Shown here: positions 1-7,614 of the stretch, piece by piece
Position numbering within the stretch: the first letter of the stretch is position 1
Layout of the letters: each line of letters opens with the position of its first letter
From: Verrucomicrobiota bacterium
GTDB taxonomy: Bacteria > Verrucomicrobiota > Verrucomicrobiia > Verrucomicrobiales > DEV007
DNA length: 64,000 bases
Reading direction: 5' to 3'
Assembly: GCA_003402735.1 (NCBI GenBank)
Contig: QQNE01000007.1
Span: forward strand, 1 to 64,000
Made by a program: the position numbers and the translations under genes
The notes under the pieces: model-generated
What the model was told of the DNA's origin: nothing
Database searches by the model: none
The model's input: the letters and a program-made list of their open reading frames with translations, nothing else

Positions 1-304
1 GAAACATTTGGGGCGAAAGATGAAGCAAGGGTGCAATCCTATTTTTCGCCTACCATTTTTCGCCACAAAACCACATTCACCAGTTCAACCGGCGAAACAT
101 TTGGGGCGAAAGATGAAGCAAGGCTGCAATCCTATTTTTCGCCCAACATTTTCCGCCTCAAAACCACATTCACCAGTTCAACCGGCGAAACATTTGGGGC
201 GAAAGATGAAGCAAGGCTGCAATCCTATTTTTCGCCCAACATCTTTCGCCAGAAGACCCCATTCACCAGTTCAACGGGCGAAACATTTGAGGCGAAAGAT
301 GAAG
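1..304. repeat. 93-bp tandem repeat array (left edge cut by window)
   Basis: Units begin at 1, 94, 187 and 280 (each starting gaaacattt), giving a 93-bp period and about 3.3 copies; the array probably continues upstream of the window. Units 2 and 3 are nearly identical; the last decays after about 25 bp. Each unit holds two GGCGAAA motifs followed by two TTTCGCC-type motifs, so each could fold into a hairpin. Because 93 is divisible by 3, two frames stay open across the array, which explains the short overlapping ORFs at 8-379 and 31-351. I do not support either as a gene. The rest of the stretch to 405 holds nothing recognisable. Confidence 0.9.
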
Positions 305-405
305 ATTGCCACGCTCGGGTTTCGGACTTTGCTTGGCGGATTGGGGAGTAAATCCATTGTTTGTCGTCAACCTGCTTGATTGTGTTGGTCCTGAAGGGGA
401 GCGGA

Positions 406-1449
406 TCAAAACTGCAGCAACTCGCCCACGGGCAGCGGCCTTTTCTGGCGGATGGATTCCTCGGCGACGAGGCATAAGCCAGCGCTCCAAAGCCCGTCGA
501 GGCCGGTGGCGATGGGCGTTTTGCCGCTGCGCACCATCTCGATGCTTTGCGCGATCTCTTCGCGGAGTTCGAAGACTTCGCCGCTTTGTTTGGTGAGCGT
601 CACCTCTTCCAGTTTTTCGCCGTCGAAGACCTTGAGGAACGCGGTGGGCTCCAGTGTGCGGTCCAGCGCACCGCTCCACCCGGCCCACAGCGCGCCCTTG
701 GTGCCGCTGACCTTCACCGTTTGATGATGCTCAAAGGCGGCGAGTGTCTGCGAGACGACGGCGTAGCTGCCATTCGAATATTGAAACATGGCGCTGAAGT
801 TGTCGTAAAGCGAGGGGCGCTGCGAATCGCGTGAGTTTCCATACGCATAAAGCTCCACCGGATCGCCACTTCCTTCAAGATACCAGCGCGCGAGGTCGAA
901 GAAGTGAATTGGCTCCTCCAGCACCCACGAACCGACACGGCTCTGGTCGTAACGCCAGCCGGACGCACCCGGACGGTAAGGTTTTCGCGAAAGCTCCACC
1001 AACACATATTGCGGATCACCGATGGTGCCAGCAACGATGATCTCCTTGATTCGGCCCCATTGGCTGGAGAGACGCAACTCGTGACCAACGGCCAGATGCA
1101 CACCGTGATCGCGGGCTCCGGCCACGATGGCTTTGCAATCATCGAGCGTGATGGCCATGGGTTTCTCCAAAAGGACATGTTTGCCCCTCTCCATCCCAGC
1201 GAGCGCGATCTCACGGTGCGTATGGCTCGGCGTGGCGATGTCGATGATATCGAAATCAACCTTCGCAATCATGTCGAGGCTGTCCGCGAAGATTTGCGCC
1301 TCAGGATAGAGTTTCCAAGCCTCTTCGCGCGACGCCTCCGAGGGCGCTGTGATCGCGACAAGTTTGGCGTCCCGGTTTCCGGCAATGGATTGGGCATGAA
1401 ATTTGCCCCAGGCGCCGAATCCGGCGAGAGCGAAGCGAATGGGTGGCAT
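406..1449 (-). CDS. Gfo/Idh/MocA family oxidoreductase
   Basis: A 347-residue NAD(P)-dependent dehydrogenase of the glucose-fructose oxidoreductase/inositol dehydrogenase family. The N-terminal Rossmann motif is GFGAWG (about residues 10-15), the family EKP motif is in LLEKPMA (about 93-99), and the C-terminal half has the usual GFO_IDH_MocA alpha/beta domain with a likely catalytic His in EEPIHFFD. Length is typical. It is the last gene of a minus-strand block, 37 bp after the flavin monooxygenase and downstream of an MFS transporter, which suggests oxidation of a small sugar-like or organic compound imported by the neighbour. The substrate cannot be told from sequence; this family is heavily expanded in Verrucomicrobiota and Planctomycetota. 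Confidence 0.88.
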   Translation of the reverse strand: MPPIRFALAGFGAWGKFHAQSIAGNRDAKLVAITAPSEASREEAWKLYPEAQIFADSLDMIAKVDFDIIDIATPSHTHREIALAGMERGKHVLLEKPMAITLDDCKAIVAGARDHGVHLAVGHELRLSSQWGRIKEIIVAGTIGDPQYVLVELSRKPYRPGASGWRYDQSRVGSWVLEEPIHFFDLARWYLEGSGDPVELYAYGNSRDSQRPSLYDNFSAMFQYSNGSYAVVSQTLAAFEHHQTVKVSGTKGALWAGWSGALDRTLEPTAFLKVFDGEKLEEVTLTKQSGEVFELREEIAQSIEMVRSGKTPIATGLDGLWSAGLCLVAEESIRQKRPLPVGELLQF

Positions 1450-1486
1450 AAAACGTGAACGGAGGGCGAAGGGTGCGTGCTCTGTA

Positions 1487-2638
1487 TCAGACGCGCGTGG
1501 CTGTGGTCAAGGGTGTCACCGGGTCCGGCACACGGCGGTTTTGCAGTTCATTGATGCGGCAGGTCGGGAGTTTCGGCAGGACGTATTTCGCAAAGAGATC
1601 GCACTCGTCGAGATGCGGGTAGCCGCTGAGGACGAAGGCGCGCATGCCCATCTCCATGTAGCGGTTCAGTTTGGCGAGCACTTGATCGGGATCGCCCACG
1701 ATGGCGCTCGCGCAGCCGCTGCGTGCCAGACCAATACCGCTCCAAAGGCGATCTTCGATGTAGAGATCCTTGCTTTGCGCACGGAGTTCGTCCTGACGCT
1801 TCACACCACTGCTTTGGCTGTCTTGTGAACGGGCTTTGATCTCAGCGCCCTTGGCGGCATCGAGCTTGGAAATCAGACGATCCGCCGCCGCTCGGGCCTC
1901 GGCTTCCGTTTCGCGCACAATGACGTGGCTGCGGAATCCGAAGTCGATCTTGCGACCGTAGCCTGCGGCTTTCTCTGACATCACGCGCATTGTTTCCGCG
2001 ATGCGATCCTCCGTCTCCGGCCACATGAGGAAGACATCACAGTGCTTCGCGCACAAATCCTGTGCAGCGGGCGAGATGCCGCCGAAATACATCAGCGGTC
2101 CGCCATTCTGCTGATAGGTCTTCGCTGGCTCCGTGGTCGGCAGGTTGATGTCGTAGAACTTGCCTTTGAACTCATAGGGCCCGTTCGCGCGCCACAGGCC
2201 CTGCAGAATTTCAATGATCTCGCTGGAGCGCTCGTAGCGCGTTTGGTTATCCTCTTTGATGCCCGGCATGTCGGAGGAAATGATGTTGATCGTGAGGCGG
2301 CCCTTTGAGAGGTGATCGAGCGTGGAAAGCGCACGCGCCAGCATCGGCGGCCACACCTCGCCCATGCGCAAGGCGACGAGGAAATTGATCTGCTGTGTCT
2401 GTGGAGCCAGCGCGGAGGCAAAGGCCAGCGCGTCCTGCCCGGCAATCCAGCCGGAGGGCAGCAGGATGTTTTGATAGCCGAGCGCGTCCGCTCTCTTCAC
2501 GATCTCGCCACAGTGTTCGTAGCTGGAGCGGAGGGAACCATCAGGGATGCCGAGGAACTCGTAGTCATCGGAGCAGATGGCGGAAAACCAAGCCACTTCA
2601 CATTGTCGGCCTTCAGTGCGGATCGGGATGGGGGGCAT
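1487..2638 (-). CDS. LLM-class flavin-dependent monooxygenase, alkanesulfonate monooxygenase (SsuD)-like
   Basis: A 383-residue TIM-barrel luciferase-like protein. Stretches such as LPSGWIAGQDALAFASAL, FLVALR, PLMYFGGISPAAQ and FVLSGYPHL line up with the SsuD family, which uses FMNH2 and O2 to release sulfite from alkanesulfonates. The ORF track begins at a TTG (2668); I prefer the ATG at 2638, which matches the SsuD N-terminus better, though neither has a clear Shine-Dalgarno sequence. No ssuE reductase or Ssu ABC transporter is nearby. The neighbours are an MFS transporter upstream and a Gfo/Idh dehydrogenase downstream, so the real substrate may not be an alkanesulfonate. Confidence 0.85.
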   Translation of the reverse strand: MPPIPIRTEGRQCEVAWFSAICSDDYEFLGIPDGSLRSSYEHCGEIVKRADALGYQNILLPSGWIAGQDALAFASALAPQTQQINFLVALRMGEVWPPMLARALSTLDHLSKGRLTINIISSDMPGIKEDNQTRYERSSEIIEILQGLWRANGPYEFKGKFYDINLPTTEPAKTYQQNGGPLMYFGGISPAAQDLCAKHCDVFLMWPETEDRIAETMRVMSEKAAGYGRKIDFGFRSHVIVRETEAEARAAADRLISKLDAAKGAEIKARSQDSQSSGVKRQDELRAQSKDLYIEDRLWSGIGLARSGCASAIVGDPDQVLAKLNRYMEMGMRAFVLSGYPHLDECDLFAKYVLPKLPTCRINELQNRRVPDPVTPLTTATRV

Positions 2639-2709
2639 GAGAATAAATACATTTGGATGGGAATGCAACGTGCCGAACGCCTCTCGATTGCATCAGCAGC
2701 GCATGCACC

Positions 2710-3984
2710 TCACTCTGGCAGCTCTTCTCCGTGCGTCTCAGGCAGGAATGCCAGGAAAACCAAGCCCAGCAAAAAGAAACCTCCCAGCCACGTCACCGCG
2801 ATGGGTGTGGAGTAAGCCGATTTCAACCACGCGCTGAGCCAGATCAGCACCGGGGCCGCGAGGATGCGGCCTGTGTTGAAACAAAAACCGGAACCCGTCG
2901 CCCGCAAGTGGGTGGGAAAGAGCGCCGGAAAAAACACCGCATACCCAGCGTGAATGCCCTGTGCGAAAAAGGCGAAAATCGGCAGCAGAACGAGCAGCAG
3001 AATATAACTGCCCACGTGCGCCGGCACCCAGCAGATCACGGGCGTCATCACCAACGCGGCAAGATGCATGATGATGAAGGTCTTTTTGCAGCCCCATCGA
3101 GCACTCAGCGGCCCGAAGGCCAACATCCCGGCCCCGGCCCCGGCCGTTTGGATGAAGCCGAAGGCAATCTTCGATTTGCTGGCCCAATCAGGGTCATTAG
3201 CCCGCTTCAGGAAGTCGGCCGCGATGTCTTGCCCACCCACCACCACGCCCCAGAACGTAGCCAAACCCACCATGGCCAGCATCGCGCCAAACACAGCCCG
3301 CGCACGCCAACGAGGATCACCTAGCAATTCACCAAAGCTGCCCATGCGCTCCTTTTTCGTCTCACGCGCCGCTTTCCAGGACTCGGGCTCTTTGATGCTC
3401 AGGCGCACCCACAGCACCAACAAAGCCGGCAACACACCAAGCAAATAGGCCGTGCGCCATTGCGTTCCCACCCACAGGCCCGCCGCTGCGGCGAGCCACA
3501 AGCCCCCCACGCTCGTCGCGTGAAAAATGCCGCCAGCGCGTTCCCGCGCCTCTCTCGGAAACACCTCGGCCACCAACGCCGCGCCCACGGCCCATTCCCC
3601 TCCGACACCCATCGCCACGAGAAAACGCAGCGCCCCAACCTGCCAGATCTGATCCGCAAACGCCGTGACCCCGGAGAAGACCGAGTAAAACAGGATCGTG
3701 AGTGCCATCACCGGATTGCGCCCCCATCTGTCCGCGAGCGAACTGAAGAGCAGGCCGCCAAAGGTGCCGCCAATCAGGAAGATGCCGAGGAAACGCTCGC
3801 CCCACAGCTTCACCAGCGGATCATCGACCTTCACATGCAACAAATCCGGCAACATGTCCGCGCGAGTCAGATTGTAGATCTGCCCTTCAAACGCATCAAA
3901 GACCCAGCCCAGGGAAGCGACGACGAGCACCAGCCACTGATAACGTGTGACGGAGGAATGCCATTTGGGCGGTGCAGAAGTCAT
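2710..3984 (-). CDS. MFS transporter (sugar/organic acid:H+ symporter type)
   Basis: A 424-residue, 12-helix major facilitator. The loop 2-3 signature is visible as SLADRWGRNPVM, with glycine-rich helix 4 (AMGVGGEWAVG) and a repeat of the family pattern in the C-terminal half. The ORF track extends it to 4389, but the first 135 residues there are antisense to the broken IS256 transposase and look non-coding; the ATG at 3984 (MTSAPPKWHS) puts the first helix where expected. It is the first gene of a likely three-gene unit with the SsuD-like monooxygenase and Gfo/Idh oxidoreductase. It is a distant paralogue of the MFS gene at 26049-27434. Substrate unknown. Confidence 0.88.
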   Translation of the reverse strand: MTSAPPKWHSSVTRYQWLVLVVASLGWVFDAFEGQIYNLTRADMLPDLLHVKVDDPLVKLWGERFLGIFLIGGTFGGLLFSSLADRWGRNPVMALTILFYSVFSGVTAFADQIWQVGALRFLVAMGVGGEWAVGAALVAEVFPREARERAGGIFHATSVGGLWLAAAAGLWVGTQWRTAYLLGVLPALLVLWVRLSIKEPESWKAARETKKERMGSFGELLGDPRWRARAVFGAMLAMVGLATFWGVVVGGQDIAADFLKRANDPDWASKSKIAFGFIQTAGAGAGMLAFGPLSARWGCKKTFIIMHLAALVMTPVICWVPAHVGSYILLLVLLPIFAFFAQGIHAGYAVFFPALFPTHLRATGSGFCFNTGRILAAPVLIWLSAWLKSAYSTPIAVTWLGGFFLLGLVFLAFLPETHGEELPE

Positions 3985-4199
3985 GGGAGAGCGTCTTGCC
4001 GTAAGACTCCGGGTATCGCAATGCTGAAACAAAAGAAGCGGCTCGTGGTCTGACCAGCCTAAACTCAGGAACCGGCGGTGGCACCCTGGCGGATCCTCAT
4101 GCAACGTCGAAAAGACCGCAACTGAAGTTTGCCGCCGCCCAGCCGTTGTGCGCCACAGCCACACCCCCGCAGCGACGGCCCTCCAGACTGGGCTTGGGC

Positions 4200-4790
4200 G
4201 AGTCGAGGTTCGGGCGCCCCGGGCTACGGACCGCAACAAAACACTCGGGTTCACGAGCAAGTCCTCCCACCCTATCTGCGGCGGGTCCCCACGCTCTACC
4301 TCACGGGCGTCTCCGACGAGCAGATGGGGGAGGCCCTCGCTGCCAGCCTCGGGCAGGGTGTAGCCGCACTGTCGGCCGCCAGCGTGCATCGGCTCCGCGA
4401 AAGTTGGAGTGAAGATTCCAAGGCCTGAACGACGCCCCGGAACTGGTATTCGAAGACTCCCGCCGGATCTATGGCGCCAAACACCCCAAGAACCGGGACC
4501 GCTTGGCGAAAGACCGGGACGCTTACTGGCCTTCTACGACCTCCAGGCCGCGCACTGAGCCCACATTCGTTCCACCAACCCGATCAAAAGCTGCTGCGCC
4601 ACAATGCGTTACGGTCTCAAAAGTTCCTGGCCATGGCCTTCAAGCCCTCGATGGAGGCAGAAAAGAAATGGAAGCGCCTGCGCGGGAACACCCACCTGAC
4701 GAAGGTGATCGCTGGCGACCGTTTCATAGACGGGATCGAGGAGGGAACGCTCAACGCTAGAAAGGATAATGGGAAGCACTCAAGGCTGGG
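4200..4790 (+). pseudogene. IS256 (mutator)-family transposase, frameshifted and internally deleted
   Basis: The first fragment (to 4428) reads HEQVLPPYLRR..LYLTGVSDEQMGEALAA..LSAASVHRL, the N-terminal region of IS256-type transposases. After a jump, C-terminal family motifs follow in alternating frames: LAKDRDA, an interrupted AFYDLQAAH-stop, HIRSTNPIKSC (the TNPIES motif), and in the +4471 frame LAMAFKPSMEAEKKWKRL..GNTHL. The catalytic centre between the halves is missing, and at least two frameshifts and one stop are needed to join the pieces, so it is dead. No clear terminal inverted repeats or target duplication were found. It marks the left edge of the accessory island. The following 4800-5030 contains nothing I can identify. 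Confidence 0.8.
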
Positions 4791-5032
4791 AACACACTGA
4801 AAAGTTTGGCCTTTCATCCAGCGGCCATACGATGGGGAACCGGGTCACCTGGTGGTTGAATGGAAGATTTGTGCGAATTCCCTCATTTTCCGTGAGTTCG
4901 GTGTTCTCAGTGGTCGACCGTTCCCGTATTTAGGTTAATCGACTGGAAAACGTCGCATGGAATCTTCCGAGGTGCATCGGCCTGCTCCAGTTCACAACAT
5001 TTGACCAGATTCCATGATGAAGCCTCACCATA

Positions 5033-5059
5033 CATCCGGATCTTGTAACGGTGTCAAGG
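5033..5059 (+). repeat. Left copy of 27-bp imperfect inverted repeat flanking the caspase gene
   Basis: CATCCGGA, two bases, TTGTAACGGTGTCA, one base, GG. The inverted partner at 7019-7045 matches at 24 of 27 positions. The pair encloses exactly one gene (5112-6950), as terminal inverted repeats of a transposon would. No target-site duplication is apparent outside the pair. Confidence 0.7.
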
Positions 5060-5111
5060 AGGCTTCCTGCCGGTTGGGAACGCAAGTCGGGGGAGAAAGC
5101 AACCAAAAGAA

Positions 5112-6950
5112 TTATTCTAACGCCGTTACGGCGATGGAATCAACAACGACCGGCGTATTATTACCAAATCGTAGCTCAACTTCGATCTCGTCAAATGCCT
5201 CAAACTCTTCGCCAATCCCGTGTATCCGCTCACTTTGATTCCCCATGGACCACCCCCATTCGTTTCCGCGACGCTCAAGTCGAATCATCACAAGCCTCTG
5301 GCCTTTACCGCTGAAAGCCTTGAGACTCTGGCTACCTGAGCCGCCTATGGGCCAGGAACCGAGGACGTTGTAGCCTCGGCGTCCCTGGAGGTTTAGTTGC
5401 ATATTTCGCGCACCATTTCTCCCCAATAACTTAATTTCGACTAAATCGAAACCATCAGAGATATTGAGTCCGAGGTTGATGGCGAAATGACCGCCTAAAC
5501 GAACATCTTTATAGCGAAATCGCTTAACCGCTTTCCCAAGAAGCTGGCCATCGCTGACGTGTATGCATTCCTTGATTTTTAAAGACTCTACCCGCGTCGC
5601 GAAGTCGGGCATCGGCTTATCTCCGGAGTCCTCATTCTCAAACGTCAGGGGCCCCATTTCCAGGCCGAGCAGACACACTTCGTCCTTTTCAAACACAAAT
5701 CGTAGGGCTTTGTAGACCGTGTTACCTGTGCTTCGCCACACTGCCCGATCTGGACTGCAATTCATTGATAGCTGAAATTCACCGCCTCGCCTCTCCAATC
5801 TATAGGTTTTGACAAAAGGTTCAGGCTTCTCAAATCGTAACAACAATGAACTTCCATCTGCCGTCTGAAGATTCCAGGGGTAGCCTTGGCGTCCGGAACT
5901 CTTTACTGGCATTTCCTGGTTATGTTCATCGATGAGCGTCATTCCAAAGGTAGCCGAGCCAGGGGTTATCATGTCCCACTGTATGTAGAAATCTTGGGCA
6001 AGTGAAAAGCCCCGGAGTTCGGCGTTTTGAGGTTTGGGAGTGTTTGATTTTATCACATTGGTATTGGCCCATCGTGTGACAACAACTCCACTATCGCCAA
6101 TCCATTGTTTTGGCAAAGAGACACGCTCGTAATCGACGAGTTCCAATCTGTATTCGGAGAAGGCGGGCTGAGGCATCGCAAGCTCGGGCGCAGGGACTTT
6201 TTCGGGGAAGCCGAGAGGCACGAAGCGATGGTCATTGACCAAGTTTCCATAGGTGAAGGGCATTTGGCGGTTTTTGGTGGCTTTCATGACCTCCAAAGCC
6301 ACTTTTTGTAAAACTTGCGTGATTGTGCCTGGCTGGAGGATTTCCCGGGCCAGAAAGCCGGTGTAGATAGAGGGTTTGCCCTCGCTGTAAGGGGCCAAAG
6401 AGACAGTGCCGTGTTTGGTTGAGTAGCAGACTAAGGTTTCCTTAGCTTCCACCTGCACCTCCCCGAGACCCACAGGGCGCAAGCCCGTGCCTTTGGGAGC
6501 CACATTTCCGGGGTTGCGGCACGCATCCAAAATCACGATCCGCAGACTGGCAGGTGTGCGTTCGAGTAGGTCCAAGACATCGTAAAGCGCCAAGGCGTCG
6601 GATTTGACGGTGGGGTTGAATTCCACCGGAAGAAGATAGTTCTTACCGTCGGTCTCCATTCCGTGTCCGGAAAAGTAGAAGAAGGCTTCGTCTTTCGGAC
6701 CAAGCGTAGCGGCGAATGCTTGGACTACAGCATCCATCTCGTTTGCCGGGAGATCGGTGTGAGGCCTATTGTCGTGAATGGAGACACCAATGGCTCGAAA
6801 GGCTTCAACCATGCTGGTGGCATCGACGGCACAGGCATCGAGACGTTCCAATGTGGTGTAGGCGGCATTGCCGATGATGAGGGCACGTCGTTCCGCCTGA
6901 GCGTGGTCGGCAAAACCGAGAGTGATCAGGAAACAGGTCAGAAGACGCAT
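5112..6950 (-). CDS. Secreted caspase-like (peptidase C14) protein with duplicated C-terminal domain
   Basis: 612 residues. An N-terminal signal peptide (ends about ADHAQA-E) leads into a caspase-like domain of about residues 20-250: RRALIIGNAAYTTL at the start, catalytic His in FYFSGHGME (about 96) and catalytic Cys in IVILDACRNP (about 144). The remaining 350 residues have no FGE domain. They contain two related beta-rich units, recognisable from SSGRQGYPWNL with YRLERRGGEF in the first and LQGRRGYNVLGSWP with IRLERRGNEW in the second, so the domain was duplicated. The caspase part is close to that of the gene at 11170-12813. The product should act outside the cytoplasm; the substrate is unknown. 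The gene sits alone between 27-bp inverted repeats. Confidence 0.85.
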   Translation of the reverse strand: MRLLTCFLITLGFADHAQAERRALIIGNAAYTTLERLDACAVDATSMVEAFRAIGVSIHDNRPHTDLPANEMDAVVQAFAATLGPKDEAFFYFSGHGMETDGKNYLLPVEFNPTVKSDALALYDVLDLLERTPASLRIVILDACRNPGNVAPKGTGLRPVGLGEVQVEAKETLVCYSTKHGTVSLAPYSEGKPSIYTGFLAREILQPGTITQVLQKVALEVMKATKNRQMPFTYGNLVNDHRFVPLGFPEKVPAPELAMPQPAFSEYRLELVDYERVSLPKQWIGDSGVVVTRWANTNVIKSNTPKPQNAELRGFSLAQDFYIQWDMITPGSATFGMTLIDEHNQEMPVKSSGRQGYPWNLQTADGSSLLLRFEKPEPFVKTYRLERRGGEFQLSMNCSPDRAVWRSTGNTVYKALRFVFEKDEVCLLGLEMGPLTFENEDSGDKPMPDFATRVESLKIKECIHVSDGQLLGKAVKRFRYKDVRLGGHFAINLGLNISDGFDLVEIKLLGRNGARNMQLNLQGRRGYNVLGSWPIGGSGSQSLKAFSGKGQRLVMIRLERRGNEWGWSMGNQSERIHGIGEEFEAFDEIEVELRFGNNTPVVVDSIAVTALE

Positions 6951-7018
6951 CGCGGGACAGGGTAGGTTGTGGAAAGACTAGATCAATTCGTGGGTTTTGC
7001 AAAGTCCGTGGGAATCGT

Positions 7019-7045
7019 CCCTGACACCGTTACAATTTCCGGATG
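7019..7045 (-). repeat. Right copy of 27-bp imperfect inverted repeat flanking the caspase gene
   Basis: Read on the minus strand this is CATCCGGA, two bases, TTGTAACGGTGTCA, one base, GG, matching the copy at 5033-5059 at 24 of 27 positions and in the opposite orientation. It lies 69 bp upstream of the caspase start codon, so a regulatory role is an alternative to a transposon end. Confidence 0.7.
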
Positions 7046-7105
7046 GATGGCGAAGACTCCGCACTCGCGGAGTCCTCAGGAAGGGTTTGCCTTCAATTCA
7101 TCCTA

Positions 7106-7366
7106 ATGACACCCAAAGAAAGCATCCTGCAGGCGTTGGCGCAAGCTGACGACGACCATGCCACCGAGATTCTCCGTGACGCTGCCAAAGCGCTGATAAA
7201 CAGGCGTAAGCCGAATGCGGACGTATTCGGTGCAACAGGGGGTCGGGTGCATGCCGAACGGGTCACGCTGGCCAAGTTGCCTCAGGGGGCCAAAGAGAAA
7301 ACCGTGCCACTGTTCCGACGCCCCTTGGCCACCCAGGGCGCAGCCGCTGGATGCCCACGGGGTTGA
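7106..7366 (+). CDS. Small hypothetical ORF (doubtful)
   Basis: An 86-residue ORF starting MTPKESILQALAQADDDH. The first 35 residues have a plausible helical, charged composition, but the remainder is proline- and glycine-rich and unlike a folded protein. I recognise no family. It lies in a damaged intergenic region next to a transposase tail and a DUF4062 relic, so it may itself be a remnant. An in-frame upstream start at 7043 exists but overlaps the right inverted repeat. Confidence 0.25.
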   Translation: MTPKESILQALAQADDDHATEILRDAAKALINRRKPNADVFGATGGRVHAERVTLAKLPQGAKEKTVPLFRRPLATQGAAAGCPRG

Positions 7367-7463
7367 CCCGGGCCGAGGAGGGTTTTCGCCGGGTTCACGG
7401 CTACCAACGGCTCCGGGAACTGGGGTTCGCGCTGGGGACATCCCCAAATCCGCCGAGGTGGCG
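7364..7463 (+). pseudogene. Possible transposase C-terminal remnant
   Basis: The plus frame reads TRAEEGFRRVHGYQRLREL, a pattern resembling the extreme C-terminus of some IS256-type transposases (KAE..FRR..GY..L). Nothing upstream in frame looks like the rest of a transposase. The fragment runs straight into the DUF4062 relic on the opposite strand, consistent with an old insertion or deletion junction near 7430-7440. Confidence 0.35.
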
Positions 7464-7495
7464 CTGACAAAGAAACGCAGAAGACGCTTGCCTGT
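7441..7495 (-). pseudogene. Relic of a DUF4062 gene start
   Basis: The minus strand reads TGKRLLRFFVSATSADLG, matching the first 18 codons of the intact DUF4062 gene at 15209-16294 (MAKRSLRIFVSATTADLG). The start codon has become ACA, and homology ends abruptly after the DLG, where a possible transposase tail begins. Homology continues upstream through the promoter region into the start of the caspase-FGE gene at 7615, so this locus once carried a divergent DUF4062 gene. Confidence 0.72.
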
Positions 7496-7564
7496 AACCC
7501 AAAAATTTCGTTACACGAGGTCGGGATGAGCCGCAACCTGGATTTGGAAACGCGAATCCGGAGA

Positions 7565-7587
7565 AAAGTCGGGCTGGCCAAAACCGC
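7565..7587. promoter_or_regulatory. Conserved block in the former divergent promoter region (copy 1)
   Basis: AAAGTCG(G/A)GCTGGCCAAAACCGC occurs here and at 16354-16376 with one mismatch in 23 bases, each time between a DUF4062 start (minus) and the codons of a caspase-like gene start (plus). Flanking sequence is less conserved, so the block may be an operator or promoter element. It includes the palindromic core TGGCCA. Confidence 0.45.
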
Positions 7588-7614
7588 CTCTTTGCGGCAT
7601 GGTGGCATCGCACC

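Noticed and set aside
1-304. 93-bp repeats as a CRISPR array
   Set aside because: Units are contiguous with no unique spacers, and no cas genes are near.
8-379. Two ORFs translating the 93-bp repeats as proteins
   Set aside because: Open only because the repeat length is a multiple of three; two frames are equally open and neither has a start context or known domain.
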